IMG/VR virus record: IMGVR_UViG_3300020214_000110
Span: 1-25,480 of that record
Source: a virus
Length of the DNA stretch: 25,480 nt
Direction: 5' to 3' (one strand)
Notes under the pieces: generated by a model
The model's database searches: none
What the model was told of the DNA's origin: nothing
What the model saw: the letters and a program-made list of their open reading frames with translations, nothing else
Part shown: positions 19,905 to 25,480 of the stretch, piece by piece
How the letters are laid out: each line of letters opens with the position of its first letter
How positions within the stretch are numbered: position 1 is the first letter of the stretch
Translations under genes and position numbers: made by a program

Positions 19905-20434
19905 GCGGCCTCCAAGGCTTCGCTGCCGCTCGCCCGGAGGAGCCCCGCGACGAGAACCCCGGCGGCGAGGCCCCCAAGGTGGCATCCGAAGCTGACGTTG
20001 CCCGCGCCCCCGGCGACCGCGTGCCAGACCTCGACCCCCCCGAAGGCGAGGGCGAACCCCAGCAGGCGGGGGCGGACGGCCGCCGCCACGGCCAGAACCC
20101 CGAAGACGGCCCCGGACGCCCCCACGAGGGGGAGGGTCGAGCCCGGGTCTACGACGACGTGGAGGAGACCCCCGGCCGCCCCGGCGACCCCGTAGAGGGC
20201 CAGGAGCCCCAGGCCCCCGAGGGCGCCCTCGACGACGGCCCCGAAGACGGCCAGGAAGAGCATGTTCCCGAGGAGGTGGAGGGGGGTCTGGGGGTCGTGG
20301 AGGAAGGTGTAAGAGAGGAGCCCCTCGAGCCCCTGGGCCGGGGTGAGGCCGTGGGCGACGCAGAACGCCTGGCCCGAGCCGAGCTCTACGAGGTAGACGA
20401 GGACGTTGAGGGCAACGAGGAGGAAGGTCATCAC
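19901..20434 (-). CDS. Rhomboid-family intramembrane serine protease
   Basis: This 177-residue membrane protein has about six hydrophobic segments. YTFLHDPQTPLHLLGNMLFL (42-61) holds the H53 and N57 motif. The catalytic site is GASG (105-108, S107) at the start of a helix, and the second residue of the dyad is H152 in CHLGGLAAG. These are the key features of rhomboid proteases, which cleave substrates inside the membrane. The length is short but adequate for the six-helix core. It heads the minus-strand operon. The start is GTG or the ATG right after it, and no Shine-Dalgarno is visible. The substrate is unknown. Confidence 0.9.
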   Translation of the reverse strand: MMTFLLVALNVLVYLVELGSGQAFCVAHGLTPAQGLEGLLSYTFLHDPQTPLHLLGNMLFLAVFGAVVEGALGGLGLLALYGVAGAAGGLLHVVVDPGSTLPLVGASGAVFGVLAVAAAVRPRLLGFALAFGGVEVWHAVAGGAGNVSFGCHLGGLAAGVLVAGLLRASGSEALEAA

Positions 20435-20498
20435 GGGAGGACAGACGGGAGCCTAGCATGGAGTATTCAACGGGGTCCAGAAAAGATACGTTGGGGGT

Positions 20499-20527
20499 CA
20501 GTGAATACCAGCGGGGTCCGCCCCGTC
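20499..20527 (+). repeat. Copy 1 of a 29-base hairpin repeat
   Basis: CAGTGAATACC, a two-base variable spot, then CGGGGTCCGCCCCGTC. The CGGGG/CCCCG arms form a hairpin with a 4-base loop. It ends 9 bases before the ATG at 20537. A related half (GTATTCAACGGGGTCC) lies at 20463-20478. Copy 2 is at 20963-20991. Confidence 0.75.
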
Positions 20528-20536
20528 GGAGCGTAT

Positions 20537-20962
20537 ATGGCACAGAAGACCGCCCCCAAGGCCCCCCGGATCATCAACCAGCACGAGTACATCAGCATCG
20601 ACTTCGGCAACGGCCGGAGGCTGACCGCCTCGTTCAGCGGGGCCAAGGCGGCCGGGGCCATCCCGCCCCACGTGTGGAAGGCGTGGCTCGCGATGATCGA
20701 CTCCCCGACCGCCCCGGGGCCGAACGCCTTCCTCGTCAAGATCGAGGCGTTCGCGGCCTCCATCGGCACCCTGTGGCCCGAGTGGAACGTCCCGCCGCGG
20801 GAGTTCAAGGTGGGCGAGACGGTCAAGTTCGACTTCGGCCCCAAGCGGGGCGGGACCCGGAGCGGCAAGATCGAGAAGAAGTCGCGCACGTCCTACGTCG
20901 TCCGCTTCGACAGTGGGCTGATCAGCATCTCCGGCGACATGCTTGCCGAGCAGAACGGTTGA
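20537..20962 (+). CDS. Hypothetical protein with a C-terminal SH3-like segment
   Basis: This is a 141-residue protein. The N-terminal part contains HEYISIDFGNGRRLTASFSG and IPPHVWKAWLAMID, and the C-terminal part FKVGETVKFDFGPKRGGTRSG, KIEKKSRTSYVVRFDSG. The second segment has the VGxxVxF...GxIxxxxxxxYVV pattern of small KOW/SH3-like barrels. There is no Shine-Dalgarno; the hairpin repeat is directly upstream. Function unknown. Confidence 0.65.
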   Translation: MAQKTAPKAPRIINQHEYISIDFGNGRRLTASFSGAKAAGAIPPHVWKAWLAMIDSPTAPGPNAFLVKIEAFAASIGTLWPEWNVPPREFKVGETVKFDFGPKRGGTRSGKIEKKSRTSYVVRFDSGLISISGDMLAEQNG

Positions 20963-20991
20963 CAGTGAATACCGACGGGGTACGCCCCGTC
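20963..20991 (+). repeat. Copy 2 of the 29-base hairpin repeat
   Basis: CAGTGAATACCGACGGGG followed by TACGCCCCGTC. Here the arms ACGGGG and CCCCGT are perfect over six bases around TACG. A TTGACA lies at 20959-20964, overlapping its left end. It separates the SH3-like gene from the gene starting at 21024. Confidence 0.75.
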
Positions 20992-21023
20992 TATCTCCCT
21001 GAACCCCCCAAGGAGCCTCCCCC

Positions 21024-21305
21024 GTGAAGACCCCCACCATCATCGACGTGACCGTGACGCCCGAGCCGAACCGACCCGGGCTTGTCGGCGTGCGCCCTTT
21101 CTGGTCGGGGGTGGATCAGCCGGCCGGGGTCGGGTGGCTGTGCTCCGAGAAGATCGCCCCGCGCCTCGTGCGGGCGCTCCGGGCCGGAGTCGTCTGCACG
21201 AACCCCACGGTGGCTACCAGCGTGCACGGCCACACCTACGTTGAATGCGGCTACGCCGTAGATCGCCGTCACCTGAACGCGAGCCTCAAGCGGCTCGGAT
21301 TCTGA
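21024..21305 (+). CDS. Hypothetical protein
   Basis: This 93-residue protein starts at GTG with AAGGAG 8 bases upstream. It contains IIDVTVTPEPNRPGLVGVRP, GVGWLCSEKIAPRLVRALRAG and HTYVECGYAVDRRHLNASLK. Strand, helix, strand, helix order suggests a small alpha/beta domain. No family was recognised. Confidence 0.6.
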   Translation: MKTPTIIDVTVTPEPNRPGLVGVRPFWSGVDQPAGVGWLCSEKIAPRLVRALRAGVVCTNPTVATSVHGHTYVECGYAVDRRHLNASLKRLGF

Positions 21306-21319
21306 AGGAGACCCGGACC

Positions 21320-21769
21320 ATGAAGATCGAACTCAAGAAGATCAGCCACAACGCCCGCCTCTCCGAGGAGACCCCCGCCTTCGCCGCCGACGTTTGGATC
21401 GACGGCAAGAAGGCGGGCGAGGCCCGCAACGACGGCCACGGGGGCTGCAACACCTACTACCCGTGGGCGCTCGCGGACCAGATCAACGACTACGCGAAGA
21501 CGCTCCCCCGCCGCCCCTTCGGGTTCGGGATGGAAGGCGACTACCAGCCGGACGCCGACGCCGTGATCTTCGACCTCCTCGACGAGCACCTCGTGGCGAA
21601 GGATCTCAAGCGGATCCTCGGACGGAAAGTGCTCTTCCTGCGCGCCGGGAAGGTCTACGAGATGCGCAAGGGCGCGCAGGCCCCGGCGAACGCCGAGGCC
21701 GTGCTGAACGCCCTCCCCTTCGACGAGGCCCTCGCGCTCTACAACCAGCACGTCAGGAAGGCGTCGTGA
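21320..21769 (+). CDS. Conserved phage protein, function unknown
   Basis: This 149-residue protein begins MKIELKKISHNARLSEETPA and continues FAADVWIDGKKAGEARNDGHGG, CNTYYPWAL. The opening and the DGKKxGxAxNDGHGG motif are recalled from a protein family common in phages, with unknown role. Later it has FDLLDEHLVAKDLKRILGRK and VLFLRAGKVYEM. A strong AAGGAG precedes the ATG. It is coupled to the following zinc-ribbon gene by GTGA. Confidence 0.7.
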   Translation: MKIELKKISHNARLSEETPAFAADVWIDGKKAGEARNDGHGGCNTYYPWALADQINDYAKTLPRRPFGFGMEGDYQPDADAVIFDLLDEHLVAKDLKRILGRKVLFLRAGKVYEMRKGAQAPANAEAVLNALPFDEALALYNQHVRKAS

Positions 21770-22002
21770 GCCCCGATCAGGCAGCGCTTCGCATCATGCT
21801 GGACGGTCGGCTCACGGCCGCCCAGCGGCAGGCGAAGCTCACCCGCCTCGCTCGCGCCGTGAGCGACGCCGTCGAGTGCCGCGTGTCGTGCCCCGACTGC
21901 GGGCACCGCGGCCCCCACGAGTCGAACGGCGACCGCCGAGAGCCCATGCTCTGCTGCACCGAGTGTGGCGCCCACTTCGACGAGCCGGAGGTGCGACTGT
22001 GA
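21766..22002 (+). CDS. Small zinc-ribbon protein
   Basis: This 78-residue protein starts at GTG in a GTGA overlap. A helical N-terminus (LRIMLDGRLTAAQRQAKLTRL) precedes CPDCGHRGPHE and LCCTECGAHFDEPEV, a two-knuckle zinc ribbon. It may act as a small nucleic-acid-binding or adaptor protein. Coupled at both ends. Confidence 0.6.
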   Translation: MSPDQAALRIMLDGRLTAAQRQAKLTRLARAVSDAVECRVSCPDCGHRGPHESNGDRREPMLCCTECGAHFDEPEVRL

Positions 22003-22187
22003 ACGCCGCAGCCGCCATCGACCGGACCCTCCGCAAGACCGCCGACGCGGCGGGCTCGCGGAAGGGCTACGACATCGACGCCGAGGCCATCGCTCGGGTT
22101 CTCGTTCGCCACTACGGCGACGAGGCCGAGGCCGTGCTCAAGCGGGCTACGATGTTTCTCGACAGCGTACGGAGGGCGAAGCGGTGA
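21999..22187 (+). CDS. Small hypothetical protein
   Basis: This 62-residue protein starts at GTG (GTGA overlap). It is helical: AAIDRTLRKTADAAG, IDAEAIARVLVRHYGDEAEAVLKRA and FLDSVRRAKR. No family was recognised. GTGA also joins it to the next gene. Confidence 0.55.
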   Translation: MNAAAAIDRTLRKTADAAGSRKGYDIDAEAIARVLVRHYGDEAEAVLKRATMFLDSVRRAKR

Positions 22188-22372
22188 CCCGACAGGCACG
22201 CTTGGCAGAGATCCGGCGCGGCCTCGGGCCGTACGTCGCGCTCCAGGGCAGCGAACCGTTCCGCCTCTGCGATGCCGAGATCGCCCGCCGTCTCGTCGGG
22301 CTCATCGAGATCGTCGATGGGCTCGCGACCGAACTCGACGAGGCCCGCGCCGCACTCAAGAGGCTCCCGTGA
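22184..22372 (+). CDS. Small hypothetical protein
   Basis: This 62-residue protein starts at GTG (GTGA overlap). It contains LAEIRRGLGPYVAL, LCDAEIARRLVGLIEIVDGL and a C-terminal coiled-coil-like TELDEARAALKRL. No family was recognised. Confidence 0.55.
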   Translation: MTRQARLAEIRRGLGPYVALQGSEPFRLCDAEIARRLVGLIEIVDGLATELDEARAALKRLP

Positions 22373-22391
22373 ACGGACCGGAGATGGAACC

Positions 22392-22535
22392 ATGAAGAAT
22401 CTCGATCAGGTGCTCGCTACGATCGGTATGGCTCTAACGGCCAATCTCGCCAGCGGGGGTAGTTGGACTCTCGCCGGAGTATCCCTGTGCGCGACGGTGA
22501 TCTGCCTCATCGACTACGCGAAGAGGCCATCGTGA
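22392..22535 (+). CDS. Small membrane protein
   Basis: This 47-residue protein has GGAGATGG upstream of the ATG. After MKNLDQVLATIGMALTANLA comes a hydrophobic helix WTLAGVSLCATVICLIDYA (about 25-43) and a basic end (KRPS). It is a likely single-pass membrane peptide. Its stop is in a GTGA overlap with the next gene. Confidence 0.5.
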   Translation: MKNLDQVLATIGMALTANLASGGSWTLAGVSLCATVICLIDYAKRPS

Positions 22536-22834
22536 ACGCCAGCAAGTCCGAGCCGCACGTCGTCAGCGGGCCTGCGACCGCCGAGGAGATCGAGGCGTCC
22601 GACAACGCCGTGATCCGCGAGGCGTTCTCCGAGGCGCGCCGCAGGAACGAGGGCCTCGCCGTAGAACACATCGACAACGCGATCCGCCTGCTCGCGGAAG
22701 CGCGGAACGACGCCCTGCACGGCGGTTACGGGCACGCCCTCGAAACCGTGCGCGCGGCGAAGCACTTCGCGAGGCTCGCCGAGAGCGCTCTTCGCCGCGC
22801 CGAGGCCGGGCCGCGTGGTAGGGTGCACCCATGA
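22532..22834 (+). CDS. Helical hypothetical protein
   Basis: This 100-residue protein starts at GTG. It contains TAEEIEASDNAVIREAFSEARRR, AVEHIDNAIRLLAEARNDALH and GHALETVRAAKHFARLAESALR, resembling a helical hairpin or TPR-like repeat. It ends in ATGA with the next gene, while a -10 box for that gene lies in its last codons. Confidence 0.55.
   Translation: MNASKSEPHVVSGPATAEEIEASDNAVIREAFSEARRRNEGLAVEHIDNAIRLLAEARNDALHGGYGHALETVRAAKHFARLAESALRRAEAGPRGRVHP
22819..22824 (+). promoter_or_regulatory. -10 box for a leaderless transcript
   Basis: TAGGGT ends exactly 6 bases before the ATG at 22831, matching the spacing at 14248, 16703 and 25129. No Shine-Dalgarno or clear -35 is present. The downstream gene also overlaps the upstream stop, so it may be read both by coupling and from its own promoter. 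Confidence 0.4.
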
Positions 22835-23364
22835 ATGACTTCGAGGACTACAGAATCGTCGACCGCCGCGGGCTTCCGCGGGCGCGCGTGTTCCGACGCC
22901 CAACCGGCACGGTCGAGGTTCGGTTCTCGCCGTCGGACGTACGCGACTTCCCTTCGATGGGCGCGCTCGAGCGCTGGGTGAGCCAGCGCCGCTGGCGGCT
23001 CGTCGGCAGCGAGTGGCGCGAGCTGTACCGGAACCCCCCGGGAGAGCGAGTGGTCGAAGGACGCAGGCCCGTGCTCGCCGCCGCCAGCGCGAGCGACGAG
23101 GAGTTTGCCCAGCGGTACATGATCACGAGCGTGACCGGCCGCGTCTGGAACCGCACGATGATCCGCAAGGCTGCGATGGATCAGGTCCGCAGGAGCCCAC
23201 TGCCGGGGCTACGCGGCCTGCCGGTCGAGGAGCGTGCGGCTCTCGTGGATCGCGTGCTCGACGACGACGCTTTCATGCGGGGGCTCGCCGGCACGGTCCC
23301 GGCGAGGGTGGTCGAGGCCATCGAAGACCGCGTGTGGAAACTCGCGCGTGAGGGTGCCCTCTGA
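22831..23364 (+). CDS. Hypothetical protein
   Basis: This 177-residue protein has an N-terminal region with YRIVDRRGLPRARVFRRPTGTVEVRFSP and FPSMGALERWVSQRRWRLVG, then a helical C-terminal half (PVEERAALVDRVLDDDAFMRGLAG). It has no recognised family. The stop TGA overlaps the ATG of the next reading frame (TGATG). Confidence 0.6.
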   Translation: MNDFEDYRIVDRRGLPRARVFRRPTGTVEVRFSPSDVRDFPSMGALERWVSQRRWRLVGSEWRELYRNPPGERVVEGRRPVLAAASASDEEFAQRYMITSVTGRVWNRTMIRKAAMDQVRRSPLPGLRGLPVEERAALVDRVLDDDAFMRGLAGTVPARVVEAIEDRVWKLAREGAL

Positions 23365-23760
23365 TGCCGATCCCGAACGTATCCTACAGGTCGCTGACCT
23401 CACCGGGACCCCCTGATCCTCGTACGGCTCCCGCTCAAGGGGCGGCCAGGAAGGCGCAACTACACGGCGCCCTGGCGCGAGATCGTCAAGGCCGCGGGCG
23501 TCGTCATGCGAGCGCACGGTCTGCGCGCGAAGGATCTGTTCTCCATCGACCACGTCGTAGACGCCGAAGACTGGGATCCCGACCGCGACCCCAGGACCGC
23601 ATATCCGACGAAGCGCGACATGAGCGCGACGCATGCCGAGACGGCCCGCAAGGTCGACGCAGCGTTCGCCGGCAGCGCGGAGTGGTTCCGCCCGTTCTAC
23701 CTGTACGACTGGCGTGACGGCGAGTTCGTGCTGGTGCGCGAGCCCATCGAACCGGGGTGA
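23364..23760 (+). CDS. Hypothetical protein, apparently frameshifted
   Basis: Coding sequence from about 23413 to 23760 is convincing in one frame (LVRLPLKGRPGRRNYTAPW, REIVKAAGVVMRAHGLRAKD, DHVVDAEDWDPDRDPRTAYP, WFRPFYLYDWRDGEF). That frame has no ATG, GTG or TTG until 23506. The upstream ATG at 23364 (MPIPNVSYRSLTSPG) is in a different frame and would need a +1 shift near the C run at 23409-23413. Alternatives are a CTG start at 23413, an internal ATG at 23506, a programmed shift, or an assembly indel. The function is unknown. Confidence 0.5.
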
Positions 23761-23764
23761 GAAG

Positions 23765-24157
23765 ATGCCCAACTACAAGAGCTACAAGATCACGATCAGG
23801 GGCGCCGTGCGCGTCCTGCTGCCCGAAGGGCGCGTCGCGGATCAGGCCGCCACGCCGGGGGCCCTCCGCACACGGCTCAACGACGCCGCCAACTGGTGGT
23901 CGGACGGGCGCCGAAACCTCTCCGTCGAGCAGCTCCAGGCAGCGGCCGAGGCGATCGTGCGGAACGCCGTCGAGCGGCTAGTCGACGACCACCTCCGCGA
24001 TGGCGACTTCTGGGCGGCGCTCCAGATGGACAGCCGGGACGCCCACGACAAGCTCGACGACCACGTCGGGCTCGCGATGGCGCGCGTGTCGGTATGCGAG
24101 ACCAACGTGGACGACGAGCACACGCTCAAGTTCGAGATCGAGGAGGAAACAACATGA
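23765..24157 (+). CDS. Hypothetical protein
   Basis: This 130-residue protein starts MPNYKSYKITIRGAVRVLLPEG. Beta-rich ends (YKITIRG; LKFEIEEET) flank helical segments with LSVEQLQAAAEAIVRNAVERLVDD. The C-terminal glutamates overlap the next gene's Shine-Dalgarno and start. It directly precedes the nucleotidyltransferase-like gene, so it could be a partner, but nothing in the sequence proves this. Confidence 0.6.
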   Translation: MPNYKSYKITIRGAVRVLLPEGRVADQAATPGALRTRLNDAANWWSDGRRNLSVEQLQAAAEAIVRNAVERLVDDHLRDGDFWAALQMDSRDAHDKLDDHVGLAMARVSVCETNVDDEHTLKFEIEEETT

Positions 24158-24696
24158 GAACCAGAGAACCGATCGGCGGCAGGCTGCCGTCCCACGATGA
24201 GCTGATGGACGCGGCGGCAGCGGTCGCCCAGACCGCCAACGGCGGAGAGGTCGCGCTTGCCGGCGGGCTCGCCATGCAGGTCTGGGGCTCCCCGCGCCTG
24301 ACCGGCGACCTAGACGTCGTCGCGAACTCCGGCCTGGGCTACCAGGGGCCAGAGTTGAGCTTCGGCGGCGTGCGTACGCACGAGCGGGGCATCGATCTCG
24401 ACGTGATCGTCCGCGACGACGAGTGGCAAGGGCTGTACGAGGAAGCGCTCACCGAGGCCGTCAACGTGCGCGGCGTGCCGATGCCGGTCATCACGCCCGA
24501 GTACCTCGCGGCGATGAAGATGGTCGCCGGGCGAACCAAGGACGAGGGCGACGTGCGCTATCTGGTCCTGATGGAAGGCTTCGACCGCAAGAAGGCGGAG
24601 ACCATCGTGCGGCGGCACCTCGGCCCGTACGCGGTCAAGGAGTTCCGCAGCCTCATCGACGAGGCCGCCTGGCGCAGGTCCCGCGGCGACGAGTAG
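24154..24696 (+). CDS. AbiEii-like nucleotidyltransferase
   Basis: This is a 180-residue protein. ALAGGLAMQVWGSPRLTGDLDVV (34-56) contains the GG...TxDLD signature of the DNA polymerase beta-like nucleotidyltransferases (GG 37-38, D52 and D54). IDLDVIV (80-86) supplies the third acidic residue. ITPEYLAAMKMVAGRTKDEGDVRYLV (113-138) matches the C-terminal motif of AbiEii/DUF6036 proteins, in which KxxxxxxKDxxD contacts the nucleotide. Such proteins include toxins of AbiE-type systems and adenylylating enzymes. AGGAGG precedes the ATG. No recognised antitoxin is adjacent. Confidence 0.75.
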   Translation: MRTREPIGGRLPSHDELMDAAAAVAQTANGGEVALAGGLAMQVWGSPRLTGDLDVVANSGLGYQGPELSFGGVRTHERGIDLDVIVRDDEWQGLYEEALTEAVNVRGVPMPVITPEYLAAMKMVAGRTKDEGDVRYLVLMEGFDRKKAETIVRRHLGPYAVKEFRSLIDEAAWRRSRGDE

Positions 24697-24724
24697 CCGC
24701 GCGCCGCTCGGCGCGGTAGATCCG

Positions 24725-24743
24725 ACGCTGGGAGGCCCAGCGT
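24725..24743 (+). promoter_or_regulatory. Hairpin over the ribosome-binding site and start codon
   Basis: ACGCTGGG (24725-24732), AGG loop, CCCAGCGT (24736-24743) form a perfect 8-base stem with a 3-base loop. GGGAGG, the Shine-Dalgarno of the next gene, lies in the loop and stem, and the right arm runs into the GTG start (24742-24744). The hairpin would block initiation unless melted. Confidence 0.6.
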
Positions 24744-25092
24744 GCCGGACTACGTCACCATCCCGCGGAACGAGTACCTGGCGCTCGTGCGCGAGGTGAA
24801 GCGTGGCGTCGAGGTCTGCGACGGGGTCGGCGAGCTGCGGATAGCGCTCCAAGCGCTCTCGAAGATCCTGGCCGCGCGCGTGAACAAGACGGTGCTCGAC
24901 GCTGTGACGCGCGCGGTCGAGTCCTGCGACGAGGTCTCGCGCCTCCGCGTCGAGCTCGCGGCGCTCGAGCGGCGGCTTCGGGAGTTCGATCAGGAACTCA
25001 CCCCGGCCCGCCCCCCGAGCCGGACGGACATCGAGGCCGCGTTCCAGAACAGCGTCGAGTTCGCGCGCGGGGTGCGGAAGCCACCCAGCTAG
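24742..25092 (+). CDS. Coiled-coil-like hypothetical protein
   Basis: This 116-residue protein starts at GTG. It is nearly all helical, with related segments (YLALVREVKRGVEVCDGVGELRIALQAL and VLDAVTRAVESCDEVSRLRVELAALERRL) that look like an internal duplication. The stop codon TAG lies at the edge of a partial palindromic repeat. No family was recognised. Confidence 0.6.
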   Translation: MPDYVTIPRNEYLALVREVKRGVEVCDGVGELRIALQALSKILAARVNKTVLDAVTRAVESCDEVSRLRVELAALERRLREFDQELTPARPPSRTDIEAAFQNSVEFARGVRKPPS

Positions 25093-25103
25093 AAAGTGGG
25101 CGG
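25091..25103 (-). repeat. Partial copy of the dispersed palindromic repeat
   Basis: AGAAAGTGGGCGG is identical to the core of the element seen at 1978-2001, in the inverse orientation to the copy at 25453. The last two bases of the preceding stop codon belong to it. It lies between the coiled-coil-like gene and the promoter of the next gene. Confidence 0.6.
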
Positions 25104-25105
25104 CG

Positions 25106-25134
25106 TTGCCCTGTGTTCGCCCCGTCGGCATAAT
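25106..25134 (+). promoter_or_regulatory. Predicted promoter giving a leaderless transcript
   Basis: TTGCCC (25106-25111) and CATAAT (25129-25134) are separated by 17 bases. The -10 box ends exactly 6 bases before the ATG at 25141. No Shine-Dalgarno is present. Confidence 0.55.
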
Positions 25135-25140
25135 GCGCAC

Positions 25141-25452
25141 ATGATCAGTCCAACCGCGCTCAGATACCGTGGCGTGTCCGTCCGCGACTATGCGGCGACC
25201 TTGGTGGCCGAAGTCCGCGAGGACATCGCCCGCAACCCGGCCCGGTTCCGCCGCGCGCGGTCGTGGAGCGATCTCCACGATGTGGTCGATGCCAATGACT
25301 ACCTGCTCCTTACAAACGATGTCCACGGCATCGAGATGCCAGACGACGACGCACCGGGCGCCCTAGACCGCTACCTCGACTTCGTGAACGAAGCGATCTC
25401 TCTGGCCGACGCGGAACTATTCGGGCGCCGACGCACGAGCCGACGGCGCTGA
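25141..25452 (+). CDS. Hypothetical protein
   Basis: This 103-residue protein has a start fixed by a -10 box 6 bases upstream. Sequence: ALRYRGVSVRDYAATLVAEVRED, WSDLHDVVDANDYLLLTND, GALDRYLDFVNEAISLADAEL and a basic end (FGRRRTSRRR). Helical and acidic in the middle. The pattern resembles small phage proteins carrying a DxND..L motif, but no function is known. A palindromic repeat begins right after its stop. Confidence 0.6.
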   Translation: MISPTALRYRGVSVRDYAATLVAEVREDIARNPARFRRARSWSDLHDVVDANDYLLLTNDVHGIEMPDDDAPGALDRYLDFVNEAISLADAELFGRRRTSRRR

Positions 25453-25480
25453 CCCCCTCCCGCCCACTTTCTGGTGGGGG
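25453..25480 (+). repeat. Copy of the dispersed palindromic repeat at the window end
   Basis: CCTCCCGCCCACTTTCTGGT is flanked by C and G runs and continues into GGGGG at the window edge. It directly follows the stop of the preceding gene. The CCCAC/GTGGG arms form the same hairpin as the other copies. It may extend past the window. Confidence 0.75.

Noticed and set aside
19883-20962. Plus-strand ORF of 359 codons spanning the rhomboid gene
   Set aside because: The first part is antisense to the rhomboid gene, whose catalytic motifs are clear. Only the part from the ATG at 20537 is credible.
23409-23416. CCC TGA +1 frameshift signal as in phage PSA
   Set aside because: In the incoming frame the codons are CCC CCT GAT, so the TGA is not in frame and the known mechanism does not apply directly.
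24697-24720. GC-rich inverted repeat after the nucleotidyltransferase gene
   Set aside because: The stem is imperfect (a two-base bulge) and has no T run, so a terminator call is not supported.
1-25480. CRISPR arrays, tRNA genes and rRNA genes
   Set aside because: No regularly spaced repeats, no cloverleaf with a TTCxAxx loop, and no rRNA-like sequence were found by eye. A tRNA scan would settle this.

Overview
The window is GC-rich DNA from a bacterial mobile genome, most likely a large phage, prophage or phage-plasmid. The evidence is dense packing of small genes, about two dozen 4-base stop/start overlaps (ATGA or GTGA), a replication/recombination gene set, an HNH endonuclease and many short conserved-hypothetical genes. 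No capsid, portal, terminase, tail, integrase, rRNA or tRNA gene is visible, so this looks like an early/accessory region. The host cannot be named. High GC and repeated leaderless promoters would fit several high-GC phyla, but this is only an inference.

Layout. (1) 10-7833, minus strand: a recombination and replication module. It holds a zinc-ribbon protein, a DUF669/SSB-like protein, a Sak4-like RecA-fold ATPase, a nucleoside 2-deoxyribosyltransferase-like protein, an HNH endonuclease, small proteins, a RecB/Cas4-type PD-(D/E)XK nuclease with a probable Fe-S cluster, and a VapE-type helicase. A terminator followed by a promoter near 1709-1781 splits it into two transcription units. (2) 7834-7969: a divergent promoter region whose plus-strand -10 box sits inside a perfect palindrome, next to a ribbon-helix-helix regulator. 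(3) 7970-13773, plus strand: the regulator, conserved hypotheticals, an archaeo-eukaryotic-type primase that probably partners the VapE helicase, a histone-H1-like Lys/Ala protein and a DUF2786-like protein. (4) 13770-16320: a NUDIX hydrolase divergent from three consecutive ADP-ribosyltransferase-like (ART) genes. Two of these appear to be ART domains fused to ParB/sulfiredoxin-like domains. (5) 16310-20434, minus strand: a tightly coupled operon headed by a rhomboid intramembrane protease, with a SprT-type metalloprotease, a second ribbon-helix-helix protein, zinc ribbons and a possible papain-fold protein. (6) 20537-25452, plus strand: a run of small, mostly unknown genes, one of them apparently frameshifted, plus a lone AbiEii-like nucleotidyltransferase.

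The most unusual observations are the ART/ParB-like/NUDIX cluster, a family of short palindromic repeats that sit inside or at the ends of coding sequences (including an inverted pair inserted in frame in the primase), a rhomboid protease in a phage-like operon, and several isolated genes whose -10 box lies exactly 6 bases before the start codon, implying leaderless mRNAs. All functional calls come from motifs read by eye; no database search was possible.
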